A stretch of DNA of 64,000 nt from Algibacter_G agarivorans (GCF_039543245.1 NZ_BAABJJ010000044.1:1-64000); one strand, 5' to 3'; positions 8,204 to 17,281 are shown, counted from the stretch's first letter. Notes: generated from the sequence alone by a model not told the origin. Made by a program: numbers and translations.

Positions 8204-9157
8204 TTAACCTTTATACACGCCCATTTGAGCATATTTATCCATGCGCTGAGCTACTAAATCTTTTGGTGATAAGTTTTTTAGCCCCTCATAAGATTTCACA
8301 ATCGCACCACTAACCGATTTAAAAGTCTTTTCTCTATCTCTATGTGCTCCTCCAAGTGGTTCTTTTATGATTTCGTCAACCAATTTAAGCTTCTTCATAT
8401 CTGTAGCCGTTAATTTTAAGGCTTCGGCAGCTTGTTCTTTATATTCCCAACTGCGCCATAAAATAGATGAACATGATTCTGGAGAAATAACAGAATACCA
8501 AGTATTTTCTAGCATTAAAACTTTATCTCCAACGCCAATACCTAAAGCACCACCAGAAGCTCCTTCTCCTATTATAACAGAAATAATTGGCACTTTTAAA
8601 CGCGTCATTTCTAATAAATTTCTAGCAATTGCTTCGCCTTGCCCTCTTTCTTCTGCCTCTAAACCAGGATATGCTCCAGGAGTATCTATAAGCGTTACTA
8701 CTGGGATTCCAAATTTTTCGGCAGACTTCATTAAGCGTAATGCCTTTCTGTAACCTTCTGGATTTGCCATTCCGAAGTTTCTGTATTGTCTTGTTTTTGT
8801 ATTGTACCCTTTTTGCTGGCCAATAAACATAAAACTTTGATCGCCTATTTTACCTAATCCGCCAATCATTGCTTTATCATCTTTAAAGCTTCTATCGCCA
8901 TGTAATTCTAAAAAAGAGTCGCCACAAATAGCTCTAATATGATCTAGTGTATATGGTCTATTTGGATGACGAGATAATTGAACACGTTGCCATGGCGTCA
9001 AATTTTTATATATCTCTTTTTGAGCTGCTGCTAATTTTTTTTCGATTTGTGTACATGTTTCAGTAACATCGACTTCACTTTCTTCACCAATCACTTTACA
9101 CTTTTGTAATTGGTCTTCAAGTTCTTTTATGGGAAGTTCAAATTCTAAATATTCCAT
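8204..9157 (-). CDS. accA: acetyl-CoA carboxylase carboxyltransferase subunit alpha
   Basis: With AccD it transfers the carboxyl group from biotin to acetyl-CoA, the first step of fatty-acid synthesis. At 317 residues it has the normal length. The N-terminal helical arm is followed by a crotonase-like core with DTPGAYPG and GEGASGGALGIG, which form the oxyanion holes. It is monocistronic, with a TATATTTG -7 element upstream (9203-9196, minus strand) and its own terminator. accD lies elsewhere, as in other flavobacteria. Confidence 0.97.
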   Translation of the reverse strand: MEYLEFELPIKELEDQLQKCKVIGEESEVDVTETCTQIEKKLAAAQKEIYKNLTPWQRVQLSRHPNRPYTLDHIRAICGDSFLELHGDRSFKDDKAMIGGLGKIGDQSFMFIGQQKGYNTKTRQYRNFGMANPEGYRKALRLMKSAEKFGIPVVTLIDTPGAYPGLEAEERGQGEAIARNLLEMTRLKVPIISVIIGEGASGGALGIGVGDKVLMLENTWYSVISPESCSSILWRSWEYKEQAAEALKLTATDMKKLKLVDEIIKEPLGGAHRDREKTFKSVSGAIVKSYEGLKNLSPKDLVAQRMDKYAQMGVYKG

Positions 9158-9227
9158 AAGAATTTCGTTTAGCTAGTTATAATTTAGTTAGTTCACAAAT
9201 ATAAAAAACTTTAATCTTCTTAGAGTA

Positions 9228-10136
9228 CTATGAACCGTTTCTTTTTAATTTTCTGTTGTTTTTCATTACGGCATTTAAAATCACAACACCAATAATGACC
9301 AAGGCTCCATAATAAAACGATGAACTCATTTTTTCTTTATCAGGAAATAAAACCATAGCCAAAATGATACCATAAACAGGTTCTAAATTATAGGTTAACA
9401 CGACTGTATATGGACTGATAATTTTCATAACATATACCGATGCGATAAAAGCATAGGCCGTACAGATAGATGCTAATATGAAAAGGTATATGAAATCTGA
9501 TGAACTTAAATTAAAAAAATCTACTGAAAATCCTTCACCAAATAATAAAATATAAATTGAAACGAAGAAAACACCACTTAAAAATTCATAAAATGAAATT
9601 ACCGTAGCGGTATGTTGCTTTAAAAAAGTTCCATTTAACACGGCAAATAAAGATGAAAAAAAGGCTGATGAAATCCCTAAAAGGATTCCTGTAAGATATT
9701 TTATTTCGCTTTGCGTTATTATAAAAACACCTATAATGATGATGATTCCAAATAGAATTTCATACCATATTATATGTCGATTATAAAATATAGGCTCTAT
9801 AAAAGATGCAAAAAACGCACCAGTTGAAAACATGGCTAAAGTAATGGATACATTAGATTCATCTATGGCTCCAAAAAAAGTAATCCAATGTAATGCTATA
9901 ATAATTCCAGCTATTGAAAGCCTGACTATTGCTATGGGTTTTACTTTTAATTTAACCTTTGCAATTTTTATATAAAAAACCATTATAATAGCCGCAATAA
10001 CCATTCTATACCAAACTAAAGATACCGCTTTAATAGAAATTAATTCCCCTAAAATAGCTGTAAAACCAGCAATGAAAACTAAAAAATGAAGATGAAGCTG
10101 ATTTTTAAGTTGGACTTTGTTTTTAGCGTTTGGCAT
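9228..10136 (-). CDS. EamA/DMT-family transporter
   Basis: A 302-residue inner-membrane protein with about ten hydrophobic helices arranged as two EamA repeats. The family exports or imports metabolites such as amino acids; no substrate can be assigned. Its start overlaps the end of lptG by 14 bases, so it is translationally coupled and transcribed with tgt-lptG. The C-terminus is basic and cytoplasmic (KNNRKLKRNGS). Confidence 0.85.
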   Translation of the reverse strand: MPNAKNKVQLKNQLHLHFLVFIAGFTAILGELISIKAVSLVWYRMVIAAIIMVFYIKIAKVKLKVKPIAIVRLSIAGIIIALHWITFFGAIDESNVSITLAMFSTGAFFASFIEPIFYNRHIIWYEILFGIIIIIGVFIITQSEIKYLTGILLGISSAFFSSLFAVLNGTFLKQHTATVISFYEFLSGVFFVSIYILLFGEGFSVDFFNLSSSDFIYLFILASICTAYAFIASVYVMKIISPYTVVLTYNLEPVYGIILAMVLFPDKEKMSSSFYYGALVIIGVVILNAVMKNNRKLKRNGS

Positions 10137-11199
10137 TATATAACAGATATGCTGCTAAAATACCAAAAATGATGTTAGGAAACCACACCGCAATTATGGG
10201 AGGGAAATCCGATTGTTCTGCCATAACTCCAAAAATTTTGTCGAAAAACACAAAAACCATAGCAATACTAATACCAACGGCTAGATTAACCCCCATACCT
10301 CCACGCCGCTTTATTGACGAAACCGCAACGGCTATAATGGTTAATATAAATACAGAAACAGGCAAACTCCATTTTCTGTATAACACCAATTTAAAACGCC
10401 CCACATTTGATGACCCACGTGCTTCTTCTTTTGCTATAAACTGTTTTAAATCGCCATACATTTTAGTCTCTGCTGCATAAATTACTGGAATCAAATCATC
10501 AACATGAAATGCAAAAAGCGTATCTTTTCTTCTTTCTTTTTGCAAAACATCTTCATAAACACCTATATCCCTTTTTACGTAATTTGTTAACCTGTATAGT
10601 GTATCCTCTTCTATATATTTTATACTACTAGCCGAAATTTTATACTTAAGCTCATTATCCTCAAAATGCTCTAAAGTAAAATTACTTCCTGTTTTGTTTT
10701 TAGAGTGAAAATTACTCACGTATATAATATCGTTATCATTAATTTGCCTAAATACATCGGTGTTATCAACAGCGCTTTTACCTCTCTTAAAGTATTTATA
10801 ATGAAAATCATTAAACCCTTCACTTGCTTTTGGCGCTAAAAACAAACCCAGTAAAATTGATATAAGACCAACTATAGTTGCGCCAATTAAGTAAGGTCTT
10901 AAAAAACGAGTAAATGAAACTCCTGAACTTAAAAAAGCAATAATCTCTGTATTATTAGCTAACTTGGAAGTAAACCAAATAACAGATAAAAATAAAAACA
11001 AAGGGAATAATAAATGGGCAAAATAGATAGTAAAATCCAAAAGATACACCAAAACTTCGTTTACAGGAACTTCATTCTCTAGAATTTTTCCAATTTTCTC
11101 AGCTAAGTGCACTGTTATTCCTATGGGAATAAACAATAGCAACATCATAAAAAATGTAAATAAGTAACGCTTTAATATGTACCAGTCAAGTATCTTCAT
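10123..11199 (-). CDS. lptG: LptF/LptG-family LPS export permease
   Basis: Inner-membrane permease of the Lpt machine that lifts lipopolysaccharide toward the outer membrane with LptB and the periplasmic bridge. The 358 residues show the YjgP/YjgQ layout: helices at about 10-35, 50-75 and 100-125, a periplasmic beta-jellyroll of about 150 residues, then three C-terminal helices. The N-terminus MKILDWYILKRYLFTF is typical. It lies 6 bases after tgt, a pairing usual in flavobacteria. Assignment to LptG instead of LptF rests on this context. Confidence 0.85.
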   Translation of the reverse strand: MKILDWYILKRYLFTFFMMLLLFIPIGITVHLAEKIGKILENEVPVNEVLVYLLDFTIYFAHLLFPLFLFLSVIWFTSKLANNTEIIAFLSSGVSFTRFLRPYLIGATIVGLISILLGLFLAPKASEGFNDFHYKYFKRGKSAVDNTDVFRQINDNDIIYVSNFHSKNKTGSNFTLEHFEDNELKYKISASSIKYIEEDTLYRLTNYVKRDIGVYEDVLQKERRKDTLFAFHVDDLIPVIYAAETKMYGDLKQFIAKEEARGSSNVGRFKLVLYRKWSLPVSVFILTIIAVAVSSIKRRGGMGVNLAVGISIAMVFVFFDKIFGVMAEQSDFPPIIAVWFPNIIFGILAAYLLYNAKR

Positions 11200-11205
11200 T
11201 TACAA

Positions 11206-12336
11206 TTACAAACGATTATCCATTTGTTTTACCATTTTATTTTTCCAGGCATTAAAATCTCCCGCTAATATATGTTTTCTAGCTTCGCGAACCAACCATA
11301 AATAGAATCCTAAATTATGAATAGTTGCTATTTGCTTGCCCAACAATTCATTAACGGTGAACAAATGTCTTAAATAGGCTTTGCTATACTCCGTATCTAC
11401 AAATGTAATCCCCATGTCATCTACAGGAGAAAAATCATCAGCCCATTTCAAATTTTTAATATTTATGGTGCCATGTGCTGTAAACAGCATACCGTTTCTG
11501 GCATTTCTTGTTGGCATAACACAGTCAAACATATCTACACCTAACGCTATATTTTCTAAAATATTGATTGGTGTGCCAACTCCCATTAAATAACGTGGTT
11601 TGTCTTCTGGTAAAATAGAGCAAACCACATCGGTCATAGCATACATTTCTTCAGCAGGTTCACCAACAGATAATCCACCAATAGCATTACCTACCGCTCC
11701 AGCATTTGCTATGTATTCCGCAGATTGCTTACGTAAGTCTTTATATGTACTTCCTTGAACTATAGGAAAAAAAGCTTGGTTGTAATTGTATTTTAAGGGT
11801 GTTTTTTCTAAATGATTTATGCATCTATCTAACCAACGATGCGTCATGTGCATAGAACGTTTTGCATAGTTATAATCGCAAGGATATGGTGTACATTCAT
11901 CAAAAGCCATGATAATATCTGCACCAATGGTTCTTTGAATTTCCATAACATTTTCTGGAGTAAACGTATGGTAGCTACCGTCTATATGAGATTTAAACTT
12001 AACGCCTTCTTCTTTAATTTTTCTGTTAGCCGACAGTGAATATACTTGATAGCCTCCAGAATCTGTTAGGATATTTCTATCCCAATTCATGAACTTATGG
12101 AGCCCTCCTGCTTTTTCAATAATATTGGTTTGTGGTCGTAAATACAAATGATAGGTATTGCCCAATATTACATCAGGATTTATATCATCTTTTAACTCGC
12201 GCTGGTGCACGCCTTTTACAGTAGCTACAGTGCCTACAGGCATAAAAATAGGTGTTTCTATTACACCATGGTCTGTAGTTATTTTACCAGCTCTAGCTTT
12301 ACTTTTCGGGTCTTTTGCTTTTAGTTCAAATTTCAT
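11206..12336 (-). CDS. tgt: queuine tRNA-ribosyltransferase lacking the zinc cysteines
   Basis: Exchanges guanine for preQ1 at the wobble position of GUN-anticodon tRNAs. It has 376 residues with the TIM-barrel fold; the substrate Asp and loop are in LTDSGGYQVYSLS, and the nucleophile Asp is in GVDMFDCVMPTRNAR. Where most Tgt proteins have a C-x-C-x2-C zinc site, this one reads DDMGITFVDTEYSKAYLRHLF, keeping only the His. TATCTTTG (minus strand, 12365-12358) is a good -7 element upstream. First gene of tgt-lptG-DMT. Confidence 0.95.
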   Translation of the reverse strand: MKFELKAKDPKSKARAGKITTDHGVIETPIFMPVGTVATVKGVHQRELKDDINPDVILGNTYHLYLRPQTNIIEKAGGLHKFMNWDRNILTDSGGYQVYSLSANRKIKEEGVKFKSHIDGSYHTFTPENVMEIQRTIGADIIMAFDECTPYPCDYNYAKRSMHMTHRWLDRCINHLEKTPLKYNYNQAFFPIVQGSTYKDLRKQSAEYIANAGAVGNAIGGLSVGEPAEEMYAMTDVVCSILPEDKPRYLMGVGTPINILENIALGVDMFDCVMPTRNARNGMLFTAHGTINIKNLKWADDFSPVDDMGITFVDTEYSKAYLRHLFTVNELLGKQIATIHNLGFYLWLVREARKHILAGDFNAWKNKMVKQMDNRL

Positions 12337-12414
12337 CTATACGATACTATAAGTCGGCAAAGATAAATAACTGAAAAATGATAATGATTGTTATGAAAAG
12401 AAAATAATATCCTT

Positions 12415-12431
12415 TTGGCAGCGTTTTTGAT
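12415..12431 (+). promoter_or_regulatory. sigma-54-type promoter, TTGGCAG-N5-TTGA
   Basis: TTGGCAGCGTTTTTGAT matches the -24/-12 layout TGGCAC-N5-TTGC, with the GG and G-A pairs 12 bases apart; the -12 element has A for C. It lies 30 bases before the ATG at 12461. No TAnnTTTG element was seen at a suitable distance. Confidence 0.5.
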
Positions 12432-12460
12432 ACTATAATTCAAATCTTAAAACGCACATT

Positions 12461-13045
12461 ATGAGAAATCTATTTTTTATTTTATTGGTTGCTATTATTA
12501 CCCCATCAATATCAATAGCACAAACGGCACAAGGTATTGGTTTTAAAGCTGGGTTAAATTACAATGGTAACGGCAAGTATTTTGAATCTATTAGCAATAA
12601 CTCGCAAAATCCAGACAGAAATGTTGGTTACCATTTTGGGTTATTCGGAAAAATTGGAAAAGATCTATATTTTAAACCCGAAGTTGTTTATACCAGTACA
12701 AAAAGTGATTATGATAACGACAGCTTTAAAATGCAAAAAATTGATGCACCGCTATTGGTTGGCATAAAAGTATTAGGTCCAATAAGTGTGTTTGGAGGTC
12801 CATCACTTCAATATATATTAGATACTGAGTTTGATGGTGTTTCTATAAATGATATTGAAAGTGAATTTTCATTAGGCCTAAATTTTGGTGTTGGGCTTAA
12901 CTTTAATAAACTCGGAATTGATTTAAGATACGAACGTGGCTTTAGTGATAATGAAGCTACTTTTTTAGAGAACAACGGTATTGGAAACAGTAGATTAGAT
13001 ACTAGACCAGACCAATTGATTTTAAGTTTATCGCTTATTCTTTAA
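12461..13045 (+). CDS. outer-membrane beta-barrel protein (porin-family/PorT-like)
   Basis: 194 residues with an N-terminal signal peptide ending at ISIAQ, then GIGFKAGLNYNG and alternating hydrophobic strands ending in LSLIL, the classic eight-stranded outer-membrane barrel (OMP_b-brl_2 type). The family is large and functions vary; no specific role can be read. It stands alone between tgt and a bidirectional terminator. A sigma-54-like promoter precedes it, suggesting conditional envelope expression. Confidence 0.8.
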   Translation: MRNLFFILLVAIITPSISIAQTAQGIGFKAGLNYNGNGKYFESISNNSQNPDRNVGYHFGLFGKIGKDLYFKPEVVYTSTKSDYDNDSFKMQKIDAPLLVGIKVLGPISVFGGPSLQYILDTEFDGVSINDIESEFSLGLNFGVGLNFNKLGIDLRYERGFSDNEATFLENNGIGNSRLDTRPDQLILSLSLIL

Positions 13046-13060
13046 GCAATTTTAGTAATA

Positions 13061-13090
13061 AAAAACCCTCGCCATGCGAGGGTTTAATTT
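13061..13090. terminator. bidirectional terminator
   Basis: AAACCCTCGC and GCGAGGGTTT form a perfect 10-base-pair stem around CAT between two convergent genes, with A-rich and T-rich flanks serving both strands. Confidence 0.88.
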
Positions 13091-14070
13091 TATTTAATTA
13101 CAAATTCCGTTTCTTCAGGGTCTAAATAATTGGGCATACCGTTTTTTCCAATATCGTTAGTTGGATCACCATCTTCATTTAAATCTTCATTTATAGTTGG
13201 TATACCGTCTCCATCATCATCTGCGTCAAAATAATTTGGAACGCCATCACCATCTGTATCATCATCATACTCATCAGTTAGATCCTCAAAATTAACTATA
13301 AACTCACCATCTTTAACACCATTTTCATCAGGTAAATCTTCTTGAAATGACGGGATACCATCACCATCATGATCATTTTCAGTAGTTCTTATTAAATCAA
13401 ATTTGAAAATAATAGGCTCATAAGCGCCAATACCAGCTATTGAACTGGAAAAATAAGCTAAACCAGATGGTAAAAACATAACTCCGGCTCCATGATTTAT
13501 ATAATCTACAGTGCCATCACCATTTTCTACAAAAGATTGAGCTGTATTAAACTGAGGCAACACTTTTCTCCATCCAGGAATCAAGGACACTAAATCAAAG
13601 GGTGCTTTTTCTAAGTTTACTCTACTGTCAAAAACTTCATTATCTAAAGTAAAGCCTTCATATAATACATCAACATTATCGGCAAAGGTTGGAGAATCTC
13701 CCCCTTCTCCTTGGTTTAGTCTTAAAATATAATATTCATAAGGCGTATCAGCAAAATCTACAATTTTAGTTTCCACAACACCTGGATCACTCAATAGTGT
13801 ATGACCATCTGGAGCGTCAGTTTCATCATCTCCCAACTTAGTTATAACCAAATCTTGAGTACTTATAGTATTAGGATCTGTAAAAGCACTAGAATTATAG
13901 TAATGCTTTGATAAATAATCTAACAGTAAAGCTTTATCAGCAATTTGTTGTTCACCTCTGTCTCTAGGTGGTACGACTACTATGTCTTCAGCAGCATTAT
14001 CGTCTTTCTTACAAGATATAAAACCAAGAGTTAAAATTAAAATGAATAAAGTAACTTTTCTTAATCGCAT
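13090..14070 (-). CDS. FKBP-type peptidyl-prolyl isomerase lipoprotein with Asp-rich repeats
   Basis: 326 residues. The signal peptide ends in a lipobox (LGFISC, Cys20), so it is lipid-anchored in the envelope. An FKBP-like domain occupies about 120-230, with VDVLYEGFTLDNEVFDS and GVMFLPSGLAYF. It is followed by four acidic D-x-D-G-D-G-IP segments (about 230-320) of the calcium-binding thrombospondin type 3 kind. Flavobacterial FKBP lipoproteins include gliding proteins such as GldI, but this is not an obvious GldI. Convergent with the barrel gene; probably monocistronic. Confidence 0.8.
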   Translation of the reverse strand: MRLRKVTLFILILTLGFISCKKDDNAAEDIVVVPPRDRGEQQIADKALLLDYLSKHYYNSSAFTDPNTISTQDLVITKLGDDETDAPDGHTLLSDPGVVETKIVDFADTPYEYYILRLNQGEGGDSPTFADNVDVLYEGFTLDNEVFDSRVNLEKAPFDLVSLIPGWRKVLPQFNTAQSFVENGDGTVDYINHGAGVMFLPSGLAYFSSSIAGIGAYEPIIFKFDLIRTTENDHDGDGIPSFQEDLPDENGVKDGEFIVNFEDLTDEYDDDTDGDGVPNYFDADDDGDGIPTINEDLNEDGDPTNDIGKNGMPNYLDPEETEFVIK

Positions 14071-14152
14071 TATTGTTTATTTTTGAGGGTGCAAGATACA
14101 ATTTAAAAAGAATCTTGCACAACAACATTAACGTAGTTTTAGTAATAATTGT

Positions 14153-14524
14153 ATGCGAATAGACAAGTATTTATGGTGTGTTAGGTATTATAAAACCCGA
14201 TCGATTGCAACTGCCGCTTGTAAAAAAGGCCAAGTACGAATTAATGGTGATATTGTAAAACCGAGCAGGGAAGTATATCCGCTAGATGTTATTGGACTTA
14301 GAAAGAACCAAATAAACTACAAACTAAAAGTTAATGATATACCTGAAAGTAGAATTGGCGCTAAATTAGTTGATCTTTATAGAACAGACATGACACCAAA
14401 AGAACAGTTTGAAGCTCAAGAACTTTTAAAATACTCAAAAGATTATTACAGAAAAAAGGGCGTTGGAAGGCCTACAAAAAAAGATAGACGGGATATTGAC
14501 GATTTTACAGATGAAAATGAGTAA
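14153..14524 (+). CDS. S4-domain RNA-binding protein (Hsp15/HslR type)
   Basis: 123 residues beginning MRIDKYLWCVRYYKTRS, with a complete S4 fold (CKKGQVRINGDIVKPSREVYPLDVI) and a basic tail containing KKGVGRPTKKDRR. Hsp15-family proteins bind stalled 50S subunits carrying nascent peptide. It begins a short plus-strand unit with the phosphoribosyltransferase gene 26 bases downstream. Confidence 0.88.
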   Translation: MRIDKYLWCVRYYKTRSIATAACKKGQVRINGDIVKPSREVYPLDVIGLRKNQINYKLKVNDIPESRIGAKLVDLYRTDMTPKEQFEAQELLKYSKDYYRKKGVGRPTKKDRRDIDDFTDENE

Positions 14525-14550
14525 TTTTAACCTTTAATTTAGAAATACTA

Positions 14551-15057
14551 ATGATGACTGCTAAGAATAATGTAATACTTAATCATGATGAAATTAATCA
14601 TAAAATAAGACGTATTGCTTTTCAGATATATGAAACTAATGTTAATGAAAAAGAGGTTATACTAGCTGGGATAGATAAGAATGGTTATGTTTTTGCTAAA
14701 AAACTAAAAACTATACTTCAAAAAATATCGGATATAAACGTAGTACTTTGCAAAGTTACTATTGACAAAAAAAATCCTTCTTCAGAAATAAAGACTTCAA
14801 TTCCCGAAGCAGATTACAAAAACAAGTCATTAGTTTTGGTTGATGATGTATTAAATTCGGGCACCACATTGATTTATGGGGTTAAACATTTTTTAAACGC
14901 GCCATTAAAGCAATTTAAAACGGCTGTTTTAGTTAATAGAAATCATAAAAAATATCCTGTAAAAGCAGATTTTAAAGGTATTTCGCTATCTACATCATTA
15001 CATGAACATATCCATGTTGTTCTTGAAGGCAAAGCATTTGAAGTGGTTTTAGAATAG
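14551..15057 (+). CDS. phosphoribosyltransferase-family protein (PyrR-like)
   Basis: 168 residues of type I phosphoribosyltransferase fold with the PRPP loop LVLVDDVLNSGTTL at about 90-103. PyrR proteins regulate pyrimidine operons and have uracil phosphoribosyltransferase activity, but no pyr genes are nearby, so the role is open. The final nine bases overlap the end of the convergent aroK gene. Confidence 0.8.
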   Translation: MMTAKNNVILNHDEINHKIRRIAFQIYETNVNEKEVILAGIDKNGYVFAKKLKTILQKISDINVVLCKVTIDKKNPSSEIKTSIPEADYKNKSLVLVDDVLNSGTTLIYGVKHFLNAPLKQFKTAVLVNRNHKKYPVKADFKGISLSTSLHEHIHVVLEGKAFEVVLE

Positions 15058-15570
15058 TTCTAAAATAATATCTTCAACGATATCATCTTTTGTTTTATTA
15101 TCAACAATAACTTTTATTTCTGCTTGGCTATAAAAGGGTATGCGTTCAAATAAGTGCTTACCAATAAACTCCTCCATAGCTTCTTCGGTTTCAATATGAG
15201 CAATTAAAGGGCGTTTCGCCTTTTTCTTTATTAACTTGCTTGCCAATGTAGAAATTGAAGCTTTTAAATAAATGCTCGTTACGTCATCAGCATTTAAAAT
15301 TAGTTCCATATTGTTACTATAACAAGGAGTACCTCCTCCAACTGATAAAATAATGTTGCTATTGTCTTTTAACAATTCTTTTAAATAGAAGGATTCTTGT
15401 TTTCTGAAATAGATTTCGCCTTTAGTTTTAAAAACCTCAGAAACAGATGATTTTTCTTTCTCTTCAATAAAATCATCTAAATCAATAAAATCGTAATTCA
15501 GTTTTTCAGCTAATTTCTTTCCTAAAGACGTCTTTCCAGAGGCCATATATCCAATTAATACAATGATCAT
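15049..15570 (-). CDS. aroK: shikimate kinase
   Basis: Phosphorylates shikimate on the route to chorismate. 173 residues, the usual length, with Walker A GYMASGKTS (Lys13), shikimate-binding DLDDFIE and SVGGGTPC, and a lid region with KKKAKRPL. Monocistronic and convergent with the phosphoribosyltransferase gene, overlapping it by nine bases. It lies just upstream of, and divergent from, tRNA-Lys. Confidence 0.95.
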   Translation of the reverse strand: MIIVLIGYMASGKTSLGKKLAEKLNYDFIDLDDFIEEKEKSSVSEVFKTKGEIYFRKQESFYLKELLKDNSNIILSVGGGTPCYSNNMELILNADDVTSIYLKASISTLASKLIKKKAKRPLIAHIETEEAMEEFIGKHLFERIPFYSQAEIKVIVDNKTKDDIVEDIILELF

Positions 15571-15646
15571 TTTTACGCTATAAATTGATTATTAAAAACA
15601 TACGTTTAAGTGATGCAAAAAAACGAAAATTTCTTTAAAAAAAGTA

Positions 15647-15676
15647 TTGTTTTATTAATTAAACATTTTATATTTG
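15647..15676 (+). promoter_or_regulatory. tRNA-Lys promoter, TTG-N19-TATATTTG
   Basis: TTG at 15647-15649 and TATATTTG at 15669-15676 with 19 bases between; a near-perfect Bacteroidota promoter 45 bases before the tRNA. Confidence 0.8.
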
Positions 15677-15720
15677 CACCCGCTAACAGCAATATGTTAT
15701 ATGTTAGTTATTAAATTAAT

Positions 15721-15793
15721 GACCTGGTAGCTCAGTTGGTAGAGCATCTCCCTTTTAAGGAGAGGGTCCTGGGTTCGAGCCCCAGCCCGGTCA
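15721..15793 (+). tRNA. tRNA-Lys(TTT)
   Basis: A 73-base cloverleaf folds by eye: D-stem GCTC/GAGC, anticodon stem TCTCC/GGAGA with loop CTTTTAA (anticodon TTT), T-stem CTGGG/CCCAG with TTCGAGC, discriminator A, no encoded CCA. The acceptor stem GACCTGG/CCCGGTC has one mismatch (T5 with C68). Perfect pairing would need CCAGGTC. The mismatch is on the integrase side of the gene. Confidence 0.95.
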
Positions 15794-15817
15794 CTAAATC
15801 GGATATCATCCGAAATC

Positions 15818-15851
15818 AAAACCTTGTTAATCTTATGATTAACAAGGTTTT
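15818..15851 (+). terminator. terminator after tRNA-Lys
   Basis: A perfect 15-base-pair stem, AAAACCTTGTTAATC with GATTAACAAGGTTTT, around TTAT. The arm is itself T-rich at its 3' end. The rest of the gap to 16036 holds no gene that I can see. Confidence 0.8.
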
Positions 15852-16036
15852 ATAGTTTTTAGTCAATCATTTAATTTGATGTTATTTAGTTTTAAAAGGT
15901 CACAAATTGTCAACATCTTTTAAAATTGTCAACATAACTGTCAACATATGGATGGATTGAACAGAACTAAATTTAATTTTATATAGTTGATTTGACTTTC
16001 GTCTCAAATATTGTTTAACAATTAAAGACGACAACT

Positions 16037-17260
16037 ATGCGTACTTCTTCAACATTTTCTATCCTTTTTTGGATATATGCCGCACGTGCAAAAAACAATC
16101 AAACTGACATTTATGTTCGAATAACTGTAAATGGAAAACGAGTTAACATTAGTTTAAAGAAAAAAATTGATGTAGATTCTTGGGATGTGAAATCCCAAAA
16201 AGTTAAAGGTAATGGTAAAACGGCTAGAGAAATCAACCATTATCTTAATGAAATAAGTTCCACTCTTTTTCAATGCTATCGAGATTTAAAATTAGAAAAT
16301 AGAGTATTATCTCCAAAACTAATCAAAGCAAGATTTTTGGGTGAAGACAAAATAATTCATTCTCTTCAAGACATTATAAATTATCATAATGAAACAATGA
16401 CCAGTAAGCTATGTTCCAAAACTATGTGTCACTATAGAACAAGTCAAAAATATGTGCTGGAATATCTTGAAAAGAAATATAAATCATCTGATATTTACCT
16501 TCAAGACTTAGATTACGCTTTTGTTCTGGGTTTTGAGAACTTTCTACGTTGTTATCAACCAAGACATTATCAAGGTAAAATTGGAAATAACGCTGTAATG
16601 AAACATATACAAAGGCTTCGAAAGATGACAACACTAGCCTATCATATGGAATGGATTGACCGAGACCCCTTTGTGAAGTTTAAACCAATTTTAGAAAAGA
16701 GAGAGCGAGAGTTTCTTACGGATATAGAACTTAAGAATATAGAAAACTTATTGCCCACCATTGAAAGACTTTCAGTAGTTAAAGATTTATTTATTTTTAG
16801 TTGTTATACAGGAATATCATATGGAGATATTATGAACCTTTCAAATAAAAGCATAATACAAGGTATTGATGGTAATAGTTGGATTATGTCTAAAAGAAAT
16901 AAAACCAAAGTACCTTTCAAAATACCCTTATTACCAGCAACAGAACTATTAATAAAAAAGTATAAAAACCATCCAAGAACTCAATTTTCCGGAAACTTGA
17001 TGCCTAGTATATCTAATCAACGATTAAATAGTTATTTAAAAGAAATAGCTGATTTATGTAATATAAGAAAGAATTTAACATTTCATATGGCACGTCATAC
17101 ATTTGCTACTACGGTTACTTTAAGTAATGGTGTTCCCATTGAAACGGTATCAAAATTATTAGGTCATACTAAAATTGCTACTACACAAATTTATGCAAGA
17201 GTAATAGAACGAAAAGTGAGTGAGGATATGGAAAAATTAAGAAATCAATTAACTTCTTAG
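16037..17260 (+). CDS. int: tyrosine recombinase/integrase of the IntDOT type
   Basis: Site-specific recombinase that would integrate and excise the element. 407 residues: an arm-binding N-terminal domain (about 1-90), a SAM-like core-binding domain (about 100-210) and the catalytic domain. The catalytic HMARH box is near 350, the later LLGHTKIATTQIY gives His and the nucleophile Tyr near 385. At the first-arginine position the sequence reads CYTGISYGDI, so Arg is replaced by Ser, as known for CTnDOT IntDOT. Located 243 bases from the tRNA 3' end. Confidence 0.9.
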   Translation: MRTSSTFSILFWIYAARAKNNQTDIYVRITVNGKRVNISLKKKIDVDSWDVKSQKVKGNGKTAREINHYLNEISSTLFQCYRDLKLENRVLSPKLIKARFLGEDKIIHSLQDIINYHNETMTSKLCSKTMCHYRTSQKYVLEYLEKKYKSSDIYLQDLDYAFVLGFENFLRCYQPRHYQGKIGNNAVMKHIQRLRKMTTLAYHMEWIDRDPFVKFKPILEKREREFLTDIELKNIENLLPTIERLSVVKDLFIFSCYTGISYGDIMNLSNKSIIQGIDGNSWIMSKRNKTKVPFKIPLLPATELLIKKYKNHPRTQFSGNLMPSISNQRLNSYLKEIADLCNIRKNLTFHMARHTFATTVTLSNGVPIETVSKLLGHTKIATTQIYARVIERKVSEDMEKLRNQLTS

Positions 17261-17281
17261 GTTAATTACATTTTTGCAATT

